DNA of 64,000 bases, taken from assembly GCF_001653795.1 (NCBI RefSeq), contig NZ_CP011514.1, positions 1,424,163 to 1,488,162 on the forward strand, written 5' to 3'. Source of the DNA: Mitsuaria sp. 7. Lineage in GTDB: Bacteria > Pseudomonadota > Gammaproteobacteria > Burkholderiales > Burkholderiaceae_C. Position numbers and translations under genes: made by a program. How positions within the stretch are numbered: position 1 is the first letter of the stretch; the number at the start of each line of letters is the position of its first letter. Below, one piece after another: positions 8,717-18,513 of the stretch. Below the pieces are notes generated by a model. That model saw only the letters and a program-made list of their open reading frames with translations, made no database searches and was not told where the DNA came from.

Positions 8717-10180
8717 ATGACCTCCCGATTCCTTCACCGCACCACGCTGGCCCTGGCCATGGGCGCGGCGCTGCTGATGGTGCTCACCGCCTGCGCGCCC
8801 ATCCCCAAGCTGGCCGAACCCGGCCGCCCGATCGACGGCGCCGAAGCGGCCCGCCTGGGCCTCGACGACAGCCAGACCCAGGCGCTCGACGTGTCCTGGT
8901 GGAAGACCTTCCGCGATCCGCAACTGGACGCGCTGGTCGACCAGGCGATCGCGAACTCGCCGAACCTGGCGCTGGCCCGGGCCCGCATCGCGCGCGCCGC
9001 GGCGATGACCGAGAACGCCGAGGCTGCGAAGCGTCCGGCCGCCGAGCTCGAAGCCGACGCGACCCGCCAGCGCCTCACCGAGCACGGCATCTACCCGCCG
9101 CCGCTGGGCGGCAGCGTGGTGACCCTGGCCAACATCCAGGCCGGGCTGAGCTACGAGTTCGACTTCTTCGGCAAGCATGACGCGGCGCTGCAGGCCGCGC
9201 TCGGGCAGCAGCGCGCCGCCGAGGCGGACGCCGCCGCCGCGCGGTTGAGCGTGTCCAACGCCGTGGCCAAGGCCTACGTCGCGCTGGCGCGCAGCCAGGC
9301 GCAAGGCCGCCTGCTGGCGCAGCAGAAGTCGCTGCGCGACCAGTCCTTCGACCTCGTGCGCCAACGCAGCGCCGCCGGCCTGGACAACGGCCAGGACCTG
9401 CGCGTCGCCGAGGCGCCGCTGCCCGACATCCAACGCCAGCAGGTCGTGCTGCGCGAGCAGCAGGCGCTGTTGCGTCATCAGCTCGCCGCGCTGACCGGGC
9501 AGGGCCCGAAGGCGACGGAGTCGCTGGACGCCGCGCTGCCGGTCGCGCTCGACTGGCAGCAGGCGCCTCACCTGGACCTGCTGGGCCGCCGCCCGGACCT
9601 TGCCGCCGCGCGCGCCCGGGTCGAGGCGACGGCGCAGGACATCCGCGTCGCCCGCGCGCAGTTCTATCCGAGCGTGAGCCTGACGGCCTTCGTCGGCCTG
9701 AACGCGATCGGGCTGGATGAGCTGTTCAAGAGCGGCAGCCGCCAGTACGGCGCAGGTCCCGCGCTGCATCTGCCGCTGTTCGACAGCGGCCGGCTGCGCG
9801 CCAACCTGCGCGGCAGCGCCGCCGAGCAGGACGCTGCGATCGCGAGCTACAACGTCGCGGTGCTGGACGCGGTGCGTGATGCCAGCGACCAGTTCACGAC
9901 GCTCGAATCGCTGCGCCAGCAGCGCACGCAGCAGGACGCGCTGGTGGCCAACGCCGACAGCCAGGCGACGCTGGCCGATCAGCGCCACCGCGCCGGCCTG
10001 ACCGGCCGCATCGCGGTGCTGAGCGCGCAGCAGAACCAGTTGCTGCAACAGCGCGGCCAGATCGATCTGCAGGCCTTGACGGTCGACGCTCAGATAAACC
10101 TGATGCGCGCGCTGGGCGGCGGTTACGCCGAGCCCGCCCGAGGCGCCGCGCAGACGACGGCTTCCGCGGATCGCAACTGA
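8717..10180 (+). CDS. Outer-membrane efflux channel lipoprotein (NodT/OprM type)
   Basis: This 487-residue protein starts at ATG 8717, preceded by GAGGA. It has a lipoprotein signal (LTAC, then APIPKLAEPG) and the two OEP repeats of TolC-like channels (ALDVSWWKTFRDPQLDALVDQA; later RRPDLAAARARVEATAQDIRVARAQFYPSVSL). It forms the outer-membrane exit duct for the EmrA-EmrB pump encoded next. The long coiled-coil stretches rich in Ala, Gln and Arg match the periplasmic tunnel. Confidence 0.93.
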   Translation: MTSRFLHRTTLALAMGAALLMVLTACAPIPKLAEPGRPIDGAEAARLGLDDSQTQALDVSWWKTFRDPQLDALVDQAIANSPNLALARARIARAAAMTENAEAAKRPAAELEADATRQRLTEHGIYPPPLGGSVVTLANIQAGLSYEFDFFGKHDAALQAALGQQRAAEADAAAARLSVSNAVAKAYVALARSQAQGRLLAQQKSLRDQSFDLVRQRSAAGLDNGQDLRVAEAPLPDIQRQQVVLREQQALLRHQLAALTGQGPKATESLDAALPVALDWQQAPHLDLLGRRPDLAAARARVEATAQDIRVARAQFYPSVSLTAFVGLNAIGLDELFKSGSRQYGAGPALHLPLFDSGRLRANLRGSAAEQDAAIASYNVAVLDAVRDASDQFTTLESLRQQRTQQDALVANADSQATLADQRHRAGLTGRIAVLSAQQNQLLQQRGQIDLQALTVDAQINLMRALGGGYAEPARGAAQTTASADRN

Positions 10181-10276
10181 CCGAGCGCCCGCTGACAGGC
10201 ATTGAATCCGACTTGACGCGCCGGCCTCCACCACGCCGCCGACGCCCCGAATCACAAGAATCCCGAAGAGCACACC

Positions 10277-11524
10277 ATGAGCGCAACGCCTCCGAACAAC
10301 ACGCAAGCTCCCGCCAAGAACGGCACCCGCAAGAAGGGCCTGACGGCCATCGCCGCCGTCGTCATCGTGGCGGGCCTGGGATACGTCGCCTATGAATGGA
10401 TCGTCGGCAGCCGCTACGAGTCCACCGACAACGCCTACGTGCAGGCCAACGTCGTGCAGATCACGCCGCTGGTCGGCGGCACGGTGCGCGCGGTCTACGC
10501 CGACGACACCGACTTCGTGAAGGCCGGCCAGAAGCTGGTGAGCCTGGACCCGGTCGACGCCCGCGTCGCGCTCGAGCAGGCCCAGGCGCAGCTGGCGCAG
10601 ACGGTCCGCGAGGTCCGCACGCTGTATGCGAACAACAGCGGCTTCGAAGCCCAGGTCAAGGTCCGCGAGGCCGACCTGAAGCGCGTCACCGTCGACCTGG
10701 ATCGCCTGCAGTCCGACGTCACCCGCCGCCAGCCGCTGGTCGCCACCGGCGCCGTCGGCAAGGAAGAGCTGGAACACGCGCAGTCGCAACTGACCTCGGC
10801 CCGCGCGCAGGCCGCCGCCGCGCAATCGGCGTTGCAGGCCGCGAAGGATCAGCTGAGCTCGAACCAGGTGCTGACCGACGGCGTCAAGGTCGAGGAACAC
10901 CCGAACGTGCTGCGCGCCGCCGCGCGTCTGCGCGAGAGCTACCTCGCGCTGCAGCGCGCCGAGCTGATCGCGCCGGTGGACGGCTGGGTCGCCCGCCGCT
11001 CGGTGCAACTGGGCCAGCGCGTCGCGGCCGGTTCACCGCTGATGGCGGTGGTCGGACTGCAGCAGGTCTGGGTCGACGCCAACTTCAAGGAAAGCCAGCT
11101 GGCCAAGCTGCGCATCGGCCAGAAGGCGACGCTGGAAGCGGACGTCTACGGCAAGAAGACCGAGTACCACGGCACGGTGCAGGGCCTGGGCGCGGGCACG
11201 GGCGCGGCCTTCGCGCTGCTGCCGGCGCAGAACGCGACGGGCAACTGGATCAAGGTCGTGCAGCGCGTGCCGGTGCGCATCGCGCTGGACCCGAAGGAAG
11301 TGCAGGAACATCCGCTGCGCGTGGGCCTGTCGATGGACGTGCAGATCGACATCCGTGACCAGGGCGGCGCGATGCTGGCCGCCGCGACCGGCGCCAGCGC
11401 GCCGCGTCTGCAGACCACGATCTTCGACGTCCAGGAGAAGGCCGCCGACGAGCAGGTGAACAAGATCATCGCGACCAACCTCGGCAAGGCCGCGGCCAAG
11501 GCGAACACCAACCGCGTGCAATGA
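10277..11524 (+). CDS. EmrA/HlyD-type membrane fusion adaptor
   Basis: This 415-residue periplasmic adaptor has a Lys/Arg-rich cytoplasmic tail and one membrane helix (about 22-40, AIAAVVIVAGLGYVAY). The family motif ESTDNAYVQANVVQITPLVGG follows, then a long helical hairpin (about 95-215) and a lipoyl/beta-barrel part ending APVDGWVARRSVQLGQRV and onwards. It bridges the MFS pump and the outer-membrane channel. Its stop overlaps the start of the pump gene by 4 nt (ATGA), indicating translational coupling. Confidence 0.92.
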   Translation: MSATPPNNTQAPAKNGTRKKGLTAIAAVVIVAGLGYVAYEWIVGSRYESTDNAYVQANVVQITPLVGGTVRAVYADDTDFVKAGQKLVSLDPVDARVALEQAQAQLAQTVREVRTLYANNSGFEAQVKVREADLKRVTVDLDRLQSDVTRRQPLVATGAVGKEELEHAQSQLTSARAQAAAAQSALQAAKDQLSSNQVLTDGVKVEEHPNVLRAAARLRESYLALQRAELIAPVDGWVARRSVQLGQRVAAGSPLMAVVGLQQVWVDANFKESQLAKLRIGQKATLEADVYGKKTEYHGTVQGLGAGTGAAFALLPAQNATGNWIKVVQRVPVRIALDPKEVQEHPLRVGLSMDVQIDIRDQGGAMLAAATGASAPRLQTTIFDVQEKAADEQVNKIIATNLGKAAAKANTNRVQ

Positions 11525-13149
11525 GCGATTCCACTCCAACCGCGCCCGGCGCGCCGGCGGCTCCCGGGCCGTCCGCGACGCCTGCGACGCCCGCTCCGGC
11601 GGGACCACCGGCGGGTCCCGCGCCGCTGACCGGCACCGCGCTGGTGCTGGGCACCATCTCGCTGTCGCTGGCGACCTTCATGAACGTGCTGGACTCGTCC
11701 ATCGCGAACGTGTCGCTGCCCGCGATCGCCGGGGACCTCGGCGTCAGCCCGGTGCAGGGCACCTGGGTCATCACGAGCTTCGGCGTGGCCAACGCGATCT
11801 CCGTCCCGCTGACGGGCTGGCTGACGCAGCGCTTCGGCGCGGTGCGGCTGTTCACGACCAGCGTGCTGCTGTTCGTGCTGGCGTCCTGGCTGTGCGGCTT
11901 CGCGCACTCGCTGGAGATGCTGGTCGTGGCGCGCGTGTTCCAGGGCCTGGTGGCGGGGCCGATGATCCCGCTGTCGCAGACGCTGCTGCTGTCGAGTTAT
12001 CCCAAGCACAAGGCGGGCACGGCGCTCGCGTTATGGGGGATGACGACGCTGGTCGCGCCGGTGGTCGGGCCGCTGCTGGGCGGCTGGATCACCGACAACG
12101 TCACCTGGCCGTGGATCTTCTACATCAACGTGCCGGTGGGCCTGTTCGCGGCCGGCCTGACGTGGAGCATCTACCGCACCCGCGAGACGCCGACCAAGAA
12201 GCTGCCGATCGACACCGTCGGGTTGTCGCTGCTGGTGCTGTGGGTGGGCTCGCTGCAGGTGATGCTGGACAAGGGCAAGGAGCTGGACTGGTTCGAGTCC
12301 AACCAGATCATCGCGCTGGCCGTGGTTGCGGTCGTGGGGCTGGCGGTGTTCATCGTCTGGGAGCTGACGAACGATCATCCGGTCGTCGACCTGCGGCTCT
12401 TCGCGCGGCGCAACTTCCTGTTCGGGGCCTCGGTGCTGTCGATCGCCTACGGCCTGTTCTTCGGCAACGTGGTGCTGCTGCCGCTGTGGCTGCAGCAGCA
12501 CATGGGCTACACCGCGACGGCGGCGGGCTTCGCGCTGGCGCCGGTGGGGGTGCTGGCCATCCTGCTCTCACCGGTGGTGGGGAAGAAGGTCTCGGTCTGG
12601 GATCCGCGGATGATGGCGAGCTTCGCCTTCGTGATGTTCGCCATCGTGCTGTGGATGCGCTCGCTGTTCACGACGGACACGGACCTCGGGACCATCATGA
12701 TCCCGACGATCCTGCAGGGCGGGGCGCTGGCGTTCTTCTTCATCCCGCTGACGACGCTGACCCTGTCGGGCATCACGCCGGACCGGATCGCCGCGGCGGC
12801 GGGGCTGTCGAACTTCGTGCGGATCACGGCGGGGGCGATGGGGACGTCGATCTCCACGACCTTGTGGGAGAACCGCGCGGCGCTGCACCACCATCATCTG
12901 GCGGAGCGGCTCGCGCTGGGCGACCCGGCGGAGACGGCGGCGCTGGACACGCTGCAGCGCCAGGGCTTCAGCCACGACCAGGCACTGGCCTACATCAACC
13001 GGCTGGTCGACCAGCAGGCGTTCACGCGCGCGGCGGACGACATCTTCCTGGCGTCGGCGGTGCTGTTCGTGGTGCTGATCGCCTTCGTGTGGCTGACCAA
13101 GCGGCCGCCGAAGATGGGGGCGCCGGTCGATGCCGGCGGGGCGCATTGA
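11521..13149 (+). CDS. EmrB-type DHA2 multidrug efflux transporter (MFS)
   Basis: This 542-residue, 14-helix major facilitator has a Pro/Ala-rich N-terminal tail followed by the DHA2 signature around TM1-2 (TFMNVLDSSIANVSLPAIAG, then GTWVITSFGVANAIS and GWLTQRFGAVRLF). It exports lipophilic drugs or phenolics by proton antiport with the adjacent adaptor and channel. It is the last gene of the operon and is followed by a strong terminator. The drug specificity is unknown. Confidence 0.93.
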   Translation: MSDSTPTAPGAPAAPGPSATPATPAPAGPPAGPAPLTGTALVLGTISLSLATFMNVLDSSIANVSLPAIAGDLGVSPVQGTWVITSFGVANAISVPLTGWLTQRFGAVRLFTTSVLLFVLASWLCGFAHSLEMLVVARVFQGLVAGPMIPLSQTLLLSSYPKHKAGTALALWGMTTLVAPVVGPLLGGWITDNVTWPWIFYINVPVGLFAAGLTWSIYRTRETPTKKLPIDTVGLSLLVLWVGSLQVMLDKGKELDWFESNQIIALAVVAVVGLAVFIVWELTNDHPVVDLRLFARRNFLFGASVLSIAYGLFFGNVVLLPLWLQQHMGYTATAAGFALAPVGVLAILLSPVVGKKVSVWDPRMMASFAFVMFAIVLWMRSLFTTDTDLGTIMIPTILQGGALAFFFIPLTTLTLSGITPDRIAAAAGLSNFVRITAGAMGTSISTTLWENRAALHHHHLAERLALGDPAETAALDTLQRQGFSHDQALAYINRLVDQQAFTRAADDIFLASAVLFVVLIAFVWLTKRPPKMGAPVDAGGAH

Positions 13150-13188
13150 CGCCTTGATCGGAGAGGCGGCAGTCGTCGCCCGACAACG

Positions 13189-13215
13189 AAAAGGGGTCCT
13201 GCGGGACCCCTTTTT
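13189..13215 (+). terminator. Rho-independent terminator of the efflux operon
   Basis: A perfect stem AAAAGGGGTCC / GGACCCCTTTT with a 4-nt loop is followed by a T run. It lies about 40 nt after the emrB-like stop. The stem has A's on its left arm, so it could also work on the minus strand for the receiver gene ending at 13269. Confidence 0.9.
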
Positions 13216-13268
13216 CCTGTGCGACCGGCGCTTGCCGGTCGCGCTGCAATACGCGTCTGCGTACGGCG

Positions 13269-13682
13269 TCAAGCCTTGGAAGACGCCAGCTCCAGGCAGT
13301 ACGCGATCAGCTCGTCCAGTTCGCTGGACTTGTCGAAGACCTTGTCGGCGCCCAGCCCCTCGCAGCGCTGGCGCATGTCGGCCGTGGCGTAGTTGGTCAG
13401 CACGATCACCTTGGCCTCGGGCTGCAGCAGCCGCGCCTTGGGCAGCAGCGAGATGCCCGATCCGCGCTTGAGGAAGAGGTCGATGATGAGGATGTCGCAC
13501 GGGACCGCGTCGTCGTGCAGCCAGCGCAGCGCGCCGGCCTCGTCCTCGGCCGTGCCGACCACGTCGAGGTCGAGCATCTCCTGCAAGGTGGCGATGAGGT
13601 TCTCGCGGATCAGCGGGCTGTCCTCGACCAGGAAACAGTTCAGCGTGCCGGGCGTCGGTGCGGTGACGGGAACGGTGGACAT
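13269..13682 (-). CDS. Stand-alone receiver-domain response regulator
   Basis: The protein is 137 residues from ATG 13682; an alternative start at 13709 would add nine residues. It is a single receiver: LNCFLVEDSPLIRENLIATL with an acidic pair, phospho-acceptor Asp in ILIIDLFLKRGSG, VIVLTNYAT with the Thr switch, and FDKSSELDEL with the Lys. No DNA-binding domain follows. It is close in layout to other single-domain regulators found in these bacteria next to histidine kinase networks, but no kinase is adjacent here. It probably relays phosphate or docks on a partner. Confidence 0.8.
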   Translation of the reverse strand: MSTVPVTAPTPGTLNCFLVEDSPLIRENLIATLQEMLDLDVVGTAEDEAGALRWLHDDAVPCDILIIDLFLKRGSGISLLPKARLLQPEAKVIVLTNYATADMRQRCEGLGADKVFDKSSELDELIAYCLELASSKA

Positions 13683-13711
13683 GGGAATGGGCGTGAGCGA
13701 GGCGCCCATTA

Positions 13712-16015
13712 TCACGAACCCGAGCCCCGCTTCGATGTCGGCGTCAGCCGCGCGTTGCATTCAGACAGCGCCTTCAGACTCTCGGGGTCCGCGTCCTCGC
13801 CCAGGTCGATCAGCGGCACGATCGCCGCCAGCGGCGTCACCGCGACGCCCAGCACCGCGGCCGGCAGCAGCTTGCGCAGCAGCGGCGCCTTCTGCAGGCT
13901 GAGTTGCGGATCGCCCAATGTCCCCTGGATGTTCAGCGGCGTGCGCAGCGTCAGCGGACTCTTGTCCTTGGGATCGACCTTGGCCGTCAAGGCCAGCCGC
14001 TCCGTCGCCAGCGACATGCCGCCATCCACCAGGACCACCGAATCCTTCGTGTCGATGACCATGGGCTTGGGCGTCACGACCCCGTCCTTGACCTGCAGGT
14101 CGGCGACGCCGCAGTAGACCTGCAGCGGCTCGTCGCCCTTCACCAGCATGCCCAGGCCCTGCGCGATGTCGATGCCCGCGGCCTCCACGATCAGGTGGGA
14201 GATGGTGCCGTCGGTCCAGTACAGCACCATGCGGCCGTCCGCGCTCGCCAGCAGGTCGGCCGTGGACTTGCCCTCGCCATCCAGCGCGATGCGCCCGCCC
14301 ATCAGCCCCGTCACCCAGCGCTGGCCGTTCTTGCGCTCGAGGTTCAGCCACTGCTCCAGATGCACGCCGCCGACGCGCAACCGCGCCTGCCACTTCGCCT
14401 GTGGGCCGCGGCCATCCAGCTTCATGGTGCCCGCCACCTGACCGCGCGCCACGCGCGCGTCGATGTCGCGCAGCTCCAGCACGCCGTCCTGCAGCACGAT
14501 GCGGGCGTTGAGCGGCTCGGCCGCCTGCAGGATCGCGGTGCCGGATTCGAAACGCGCCAGCTTCACGTTGACATTGGCGTTCATGGCCCGCAGCGAGGGC
14601 AGGTCGAACTGCTTGTCCGGCAGCACGCGCGAGGGCGCCTTCTTCACCTTGGGCGCGCCCGGTTCGGCCGGCACACCGATCGTCGGTCCCAGGTCCGCCA
14701 GCCACAGCTCGCGGCCGCGCAGTTCGCCGGTCAGCGTCGGCAGTCCCTCCGCCTTCTTGTCGTACTGGAACTCGCCGCTCAGATGGCTCTTGCCGATCGT
14801 GGCCTGACTGACCGCGGTGGTCCAGCGCGAGCCGTCGCGCGTCAGCTTGCCCTTCATCGCGAAGGCCGGCGTCGTCGGCAGCGTGACGCCGAGCGGCTCG
14901 CCGACCGCGGCCAGCGAGGGGCCCGCCAGCGTGTACTGCCCGGACAGGCCCTGGCTGACGAGCAGGTCGCGGACCTGGCCGTCGAAGCTCAGTTGGGCCT
15001 TGCCGATGTTGCCCCGCAACGTGACCGGCACGGCCGGTGCGTTCGGGTCCGAGGACAACCACGGCAGCGCGGAGCCGGTCTGCAGCGCGGCCTTGATGGG
15101 CAGGTCGCGCCAATGGCCCTCGGCCTGCGCGGTCACACCGTTGCGGCCGCCTTCTCCCGGACCGGGTTCATCAGCGGCGGCCGACGCGCCCTTGGGCTTG
15201 CCCGCCACCCGCTCGCCGAAGTCCACGGCGAGCCGGGTGCCCGAAGCGGCCGCGCTGGCCACGCGTGCCGCCGTCGTGGGCGCGCGCTGAGCGGAAGCCG
15301 CAGTCGCCGCGGTCACCGCGGTCGAGGCCGCGCCCGATGCGGCGAGGCTCGAACGCACCGCCGACGCGGCGTCCTCCGGCGTCGCCCAGGTCTCGCGCAG
15401 CGCGAAACGACCGAGCAGCGACAGCTGCTGGATCTTGTCGTCTACCACCACCGTGCCCCGGCCCACTTCGAGCAGGTCGAAGCGGATGCCGTCGACGTTC
15501 GGACGCTTGCGCACCTGCGTGTCGCTGGGCGGCTGCTTGCCGAACTGCCAGCTCGCGCGGCCTTCGACGTCGCGTTCCAGCTTCATGCTCAGTTCGCCCG
15601 CGCGCAGCGCCTTCACCTGCAAGGCCTGACCCTCGTGGCGCAGGGCCAGCAGATCCGAATATCGCAGCGTCAGCGCGGCGTCCTGCGCCTGCAGCATGGG
15701 GCCGCCCAGCGTGCTCCAGCTCGGGCCGGCGATCGTGAGGCTGTGGGTGCGCAGACGCAGGTTGCCGATCAGCCGGAGCTGCCAGGCGGTGTTGTCCTCG
15801 TCACCGTCGAAACGCACCTGACGGTCCAGTTTCTGGCTCAGCCATTGCTCCGCGGGACGGCGCAGGAAAGGCCATCCCAGCCATTCGCAGACACCGACCG
15901 CGATCAGCAGCATCGCCAGCAGCACGAGCAGGCTCATGGCCCAGCCGCGGCGGGCACGTCGTCGAGGACCGGGCGTGGGCGCCGGCGCGGAGGAGGGCGC
16001 GTTGTTTACCACCAT
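13712..16015 (-). CDS. AsmA-family envelope protein
   Basis: This 767-residue protein has one N-terminal membrane helix (about 26-48, WAMSLLVLLAMLLIAVGVCEWLGWPF). A long periplasmic beta-rich body includes the AsmA-type FLRRPAEQWLSQKLDRQVRF start and the C-terminal LNIQGTLGDPQLSLQKAPLL block. AsmA-like proteins bridge the periplasm and take part in phospholipid transport and outer-membrane assembly. A low-complexity Ala/Thr/Ser insert lies near residues 215-260. The 3' end of the phospholipase-D gene on the same strand overlaps its start by 10 nt, implying joint expression. Confidence 0.9.
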   Translation of the reverse strand: MVVNNAPSSAPAPTPGPRRRARRGWAMSLLVLLAMLLIAVGVCEWLGWPFLRRPAEQWLSQKLDRQVRFDGDEDNTAWQLRLIGNLRLRTHSLTIAGPSWSTLGGPMLQAQDAALTLRYSDLLALRHEGQALQVKALRAGELSMKLERDVEGRASWQFGKQPPSDTQVRKRPNVDGIRFDLLEVGRGTVVVDDKIQQLSLLGRFALRETWATPEDAASAVRSSLAASGAASTAVTAATAASAQRAPTTAARVASAAASGTRLAVDFGERVAGKPKGASAAADEPGPGEGGRNGVTAQAEGHWRDLPIKAALQTGSALPWLSSDPNAPAVPVTLRGNIGKAQLSFDGQVRDLLVSQGLSGQYTLAGPSLAAVGEPLGVTLPTTPAFAMKGKLTRDGSRWTTAVSQATIGKSHLSGEFQYDKKAEGLPTLTGELRGRELWLADLGPTIGVPAEPGAPKVKKAPSRVLPDKQFDLPSLRAMNANVNVKLARFESGTAILQAAEPLNARIVLQDGVLELRDIDARVARGQVAGTMKLDGRGPQAKWQARLRVGGVHLEQWLNLERKNGQRWVTGLMGGRIALDGEGKSTADLLASADGRMVLYWTDGTISHLIVEAAGIDIAQGLGMLVKGDEPLQVYCGVADLQVKDGVVTPKPMVIDTKDSVVLVDGGMSLATERLALTAKVDPKDKSPLTLRTPLNIQGTLGDPQLSLQKAPLLRKLLPAAVLGVAVTPLAAIVPLIDLGEDADPESLKALSECNARLTPTSKRGSGS

Positions 16016-17499
16016 TGTTCAAACATCCTCGAAAAGTATTCCTTGCCCCGTTGCCACAGCCCGCGGTCCTGCCAGCGCTGCAGTTCGATCGTCTTGGAGG
16101 CGGTGCGATCGCGCTCGAACATTCGCGTCATCGCACCGCCGAAGTCCTCGCCCAGCACGACGGCGTTGACCTCGTTGTTGTGCACGAAGCTGCGCCAGTC
16201 CATGTTGCTGGACCCGATCGTGGAGACCACGCCGTCGATGACGGCGGTCTTGGCGTGCAGCACCGCGTCCTGCAGTTCATGGATGTGCACGCCCGCCTTC
16301 AGCATGCGCTCGTAATGGCTGCGGCCCGCCTGCATCACCGGGCCGAAGTCGCTGCGCGAGGGCAGGATCAGCTGGACGTCGACGCCGCGCTGCGCGGCTT
16401 CGCTCAGGGCGTCCACCATGTCCTGGCCCGGCGCGAAATAGGCCATCGTCAGGTACACGCTGCGTTGCGAAGCGCGGATGCTGCCCAGCAGCAGCGTGTA
16501 GATGCGGTTCTCGGTGTCCTGCGGCGTGGACGGGATGACGCGCATCAGCTGCTGGCCGGCGGGCGGGCCGGGCGGGGGCGCGATCTCGGCGACGGCGCCT
16601 TCGCAATGCTGCTGCGCCCAGACCTCGCGGAACAGCGTGTGCAGCTTCTGCGTCGCCGGTCCGCGCACCTGGATCATCGTGTCGCGCCAGCCGTTCTCAT
16701 CGGCCTTGTCTCCGGACTTGCCGTCGGACCTGGCTTTGCCGTCGGCGGACTCGCTGGCCACGGCCTTGGGCCTGGGCGGCTTCGACGGTCCGCGGCTGCC
16801 GAAGCCGCCCGAGCCCGACGAGTACACCGCGCTGATGTTGATGCCGCCGGTGAAGCCGGTTTCGCCGTCCACGACCAGCATCTTGCGATGGTCGCGCTGC
16901 GTGATCTTGTGATATTTCGTGCGCTGCTTCAGCGGGTTGACCGGATTGAAGGCGCACACGGCGACGCCGCCTTGACGGAGGCGGTCGAAGTAGGTCTCGT
17001 CCGTGCCCATCGAGCCGACGCCGTCATAGAGGACCGCCACCTCGAGCCCGTCCGCCCGCCGCTTCAGCAGTAGATCGGCCAGTTGTCGCGAGACGTCGGC
17101 GTCCTCGATGATGTAGCTTTCCAGGACGATCTGCCGGCGCGCCTTGTCGATCGCCGCGAACATCGCGGCGAAGGTGGCAGGGCCGTCGACCAGCAGTTGC
17201 GCATCGTTGCCGGCGTAGAGGTCCACGTCGCCGAACGCGGACATGGCCGCGATCTGGCGCTTCAGCAGGTCGGCCTTGCCCTGCGCGGCGGCGGCCTGCA
17301 CGGCCTGCTCGCGGCTGGCCTGGTTCATCGGTCCGCGCGGGCCGACGACGTCGACCTGGGCGGCCACCCGCGTCAGCGTCGGCGCAGTCCCCGGCGGGTC
17401 CGGGACCCGGCCGTTGACCGGCGCGCGCGGCGTGCCGCAGGCCACGAGACCGACGCTCGCGCCGAGCGCGAAGAGCAGGGCGGCGACGCGTCGGCCCAT
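16006..17499 (-). CDS. Phospholipase-D/cardiolipin-synthase-like lipoprotein
   Basis: This 497-residue protein has two HxK(x)4D catalytic motifs (HRKMLVVD and HAKTAVID), the second followed by STIGSSNMDWRS as in cardiolipin synthases. The N-terminus is a lipoprotein signal (GASVGLVACGTP), unlike the membrane-spanning ClsA. It therefore probably acts on phospholipids at the outer edge of the periplasm. A Ser/Lys/Gly-rich, probably disordered insert of about 45 residues interrupts the region after the first motif. It may be translationally linked to AsmA (10-nt overlap) and so belong to a lipid-handling unit. Confidence 0.88.
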   Translation of the reverse strand: MGRRVAALLFALGASVGLVACGTPRAPVNGRVPDPPGTAPTLTRVAAQVDVVGPRGPMNQASREQAVQAAAAQGKADLLKRQIAAMSAFGDVDLYAGNDAQLLVDGPATFAAMFAAIDKARRQIVLESYIIEDADVSRQLADLLLKRRADGLEVAVLYDGVGSMGTDETYFDRLRQGGVAVCAFNPVNPLKQRTKYHKITQRDHRKMLVVDGETGFTGGINISAVYSSGSGGFGSRGPSKPPRPKAVASESADGKARSDGKSGDKADENGWRDTMIQVRGPATQKLHTLFREVWAQQHCEGAVAEIAPPPGPPAGQQLMRVIPSTPQDTENRIYTLLLGSIRASQRSVYLTMAYFAPGQDMVDALSEAAQRGVDVQLILPSRSDFGPVMQAGRSHYERMLKAGVHIHELQDAVLHAKTAVIDGVVSTIGSSNMDWRSFVHNNEVNAVVLGEDFGGAMTRMFERDRTASKTIELQRWQDRGLWQRGKEYFSRMFEQWW

Positions 17500-17503
17500 G
17501 GCG

Positions 17504-18040
17504 TCAGTCCCTCAGCAGGTCGGCGAGGTCGTCGGCATGCTCTTCCTCTTCCGCGAGGACTTCCTCGAGGATGCGGCGCGTCGTCGGGTCCTTGTCGCCG
17601 ATGAGCTGGATCATCTGGCGGTAGGCCTCGACGGCGATGCGCTCGGCGATCAGGTTCGATCGCAGCATCGCCTTCAGGTCCTTGGACTCGTCGTACTCCG
17701 CGTGGCTGCGCTGGGTCAGCGAGTCCGGCCGGAAGTCCGGATCGCCGCCCAGCTGCACGATGCGCTCGGCGATGCGGTCGGCATGGACCGCCTCCTGCGT
17801 GGCGTGCTCGAGGAACTCCTCGGCGATGCGCGGCGAGTTCAGGCCGTGCGCGGTGAAGTAGTGGCGCTTGTAGCGCAGCACGCAGACGAGCTCGGTCGCG
17901 AGCGCGTCGTTGAGCAGGCGGATCACGTCGTCGCGCCACGGGCCGTAGCTCGGCGTGACCGGGCCTTCGTCGAGGTGCTGGCGAGCGCGCTGCAGGGCCT
18001 GTTCGTCAAGCTTCAGGTGCTTGTGTTCGGGGGCGTTCAT
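17504..18040 (-). CDS. Ferritin-like/bacterioferritin-type diiron protein
   Basis: This 178-residue four-helix protein has the paired Glu...ExxH ligands of ferritin-like domains: ALATELVCVLRYKRHYF, then EFLEHATQEAVHADRIAERI, AERIAVEAYRQMIQLI, and EVLAEEEEHADDLADLL. It resembles bacterioferritin or Dps-like stress proteins found in soil proteobacteria, with roles in iron storage or peroxide detoxification. It precedes the phospholipase-D gene by 4 nt on the same strand. The start is preceded by AGAGGAG in the coding sense. Confidence 0.88.
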   Translation of the reverse strand: MNAPEHKHLKLDEQALQRARQHLDEGPVTPSYGPWRDDVIRLLNDALATELVCVLRYKRHYFTAHGLNSPRIAEEFLEHATQEAVHADRIAERIVQLGGDPDFRPDSLTQRSHAEYDESKDLKAMLRSNLIAERIAVEAYRQMIQLIGDKDPTTRRILEEVLAEEEEHADDLADLLRD

Positions 18041-18075
18041 GGGCTGGCTCCTCTGGGTTCAGGAAACGGTGAGCG

Positions 18076-18252
18076 TCACTTTCGAAGCGCGTTCACGCCG
18101 GTGATGCCGAGTACCAGCAGCACCAGGAAGATGACGAGGAAGATCCCGAACAGGATCTTGGCGATGCCCGCCGCGCCCGCGGCGAGACCGGTGAATCCGA
18201 GTACACCCGCGACCAGCGAGATCACGGCAAAGATCAAGGCCCACTTCAACAT
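18076..18252 (-). CDS. DUF1328 small membrane protein (YtjA-like)
   Basis: This 58-residue protein starts at ATG 18252 ([20 protein letters not shown]). It has two hydrophobic helices separated by the Gly/Ala-rich [14 protein letters not shown], ending [10 protein letters not shown]. This is the full DUF1328 pattern; members are small inner-membrane proteins often induced by stress. It is upstream of the ferritin-like gene on the same strand (35-nt gap). Confidence 0.93.
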   Translation of the reverse strand: MLKWALIFAVISLVAGVLGFTGLAAGAAGIAKILFGIFLVIFLVLLVLGITGVNALRK

Positions 18253-18513
18253 GACGATGTCCTTTCCATCTGTTGGCCGCGGCGCGGCGCTTGAGGCCAC
18301 TGTAGAAGCGGCAGGGAGCCGGAAGGATCAGCAGGGCCCACGTCCGGGTGTAGGACAGGACGCCGCCCGGGCGCGGTGGAAGGCGATGCCGGACTCGTCC
18401 TACACACGGCTCCGGCGCGGTACGACAGACGGCGGCCGACGACGGGCCTAGCCTTGCTTCATCTTCTCCCCCCGTCTTCCGACCCCGGCGCCCAGCGCTG
18501 CAAAGGAACCAAG

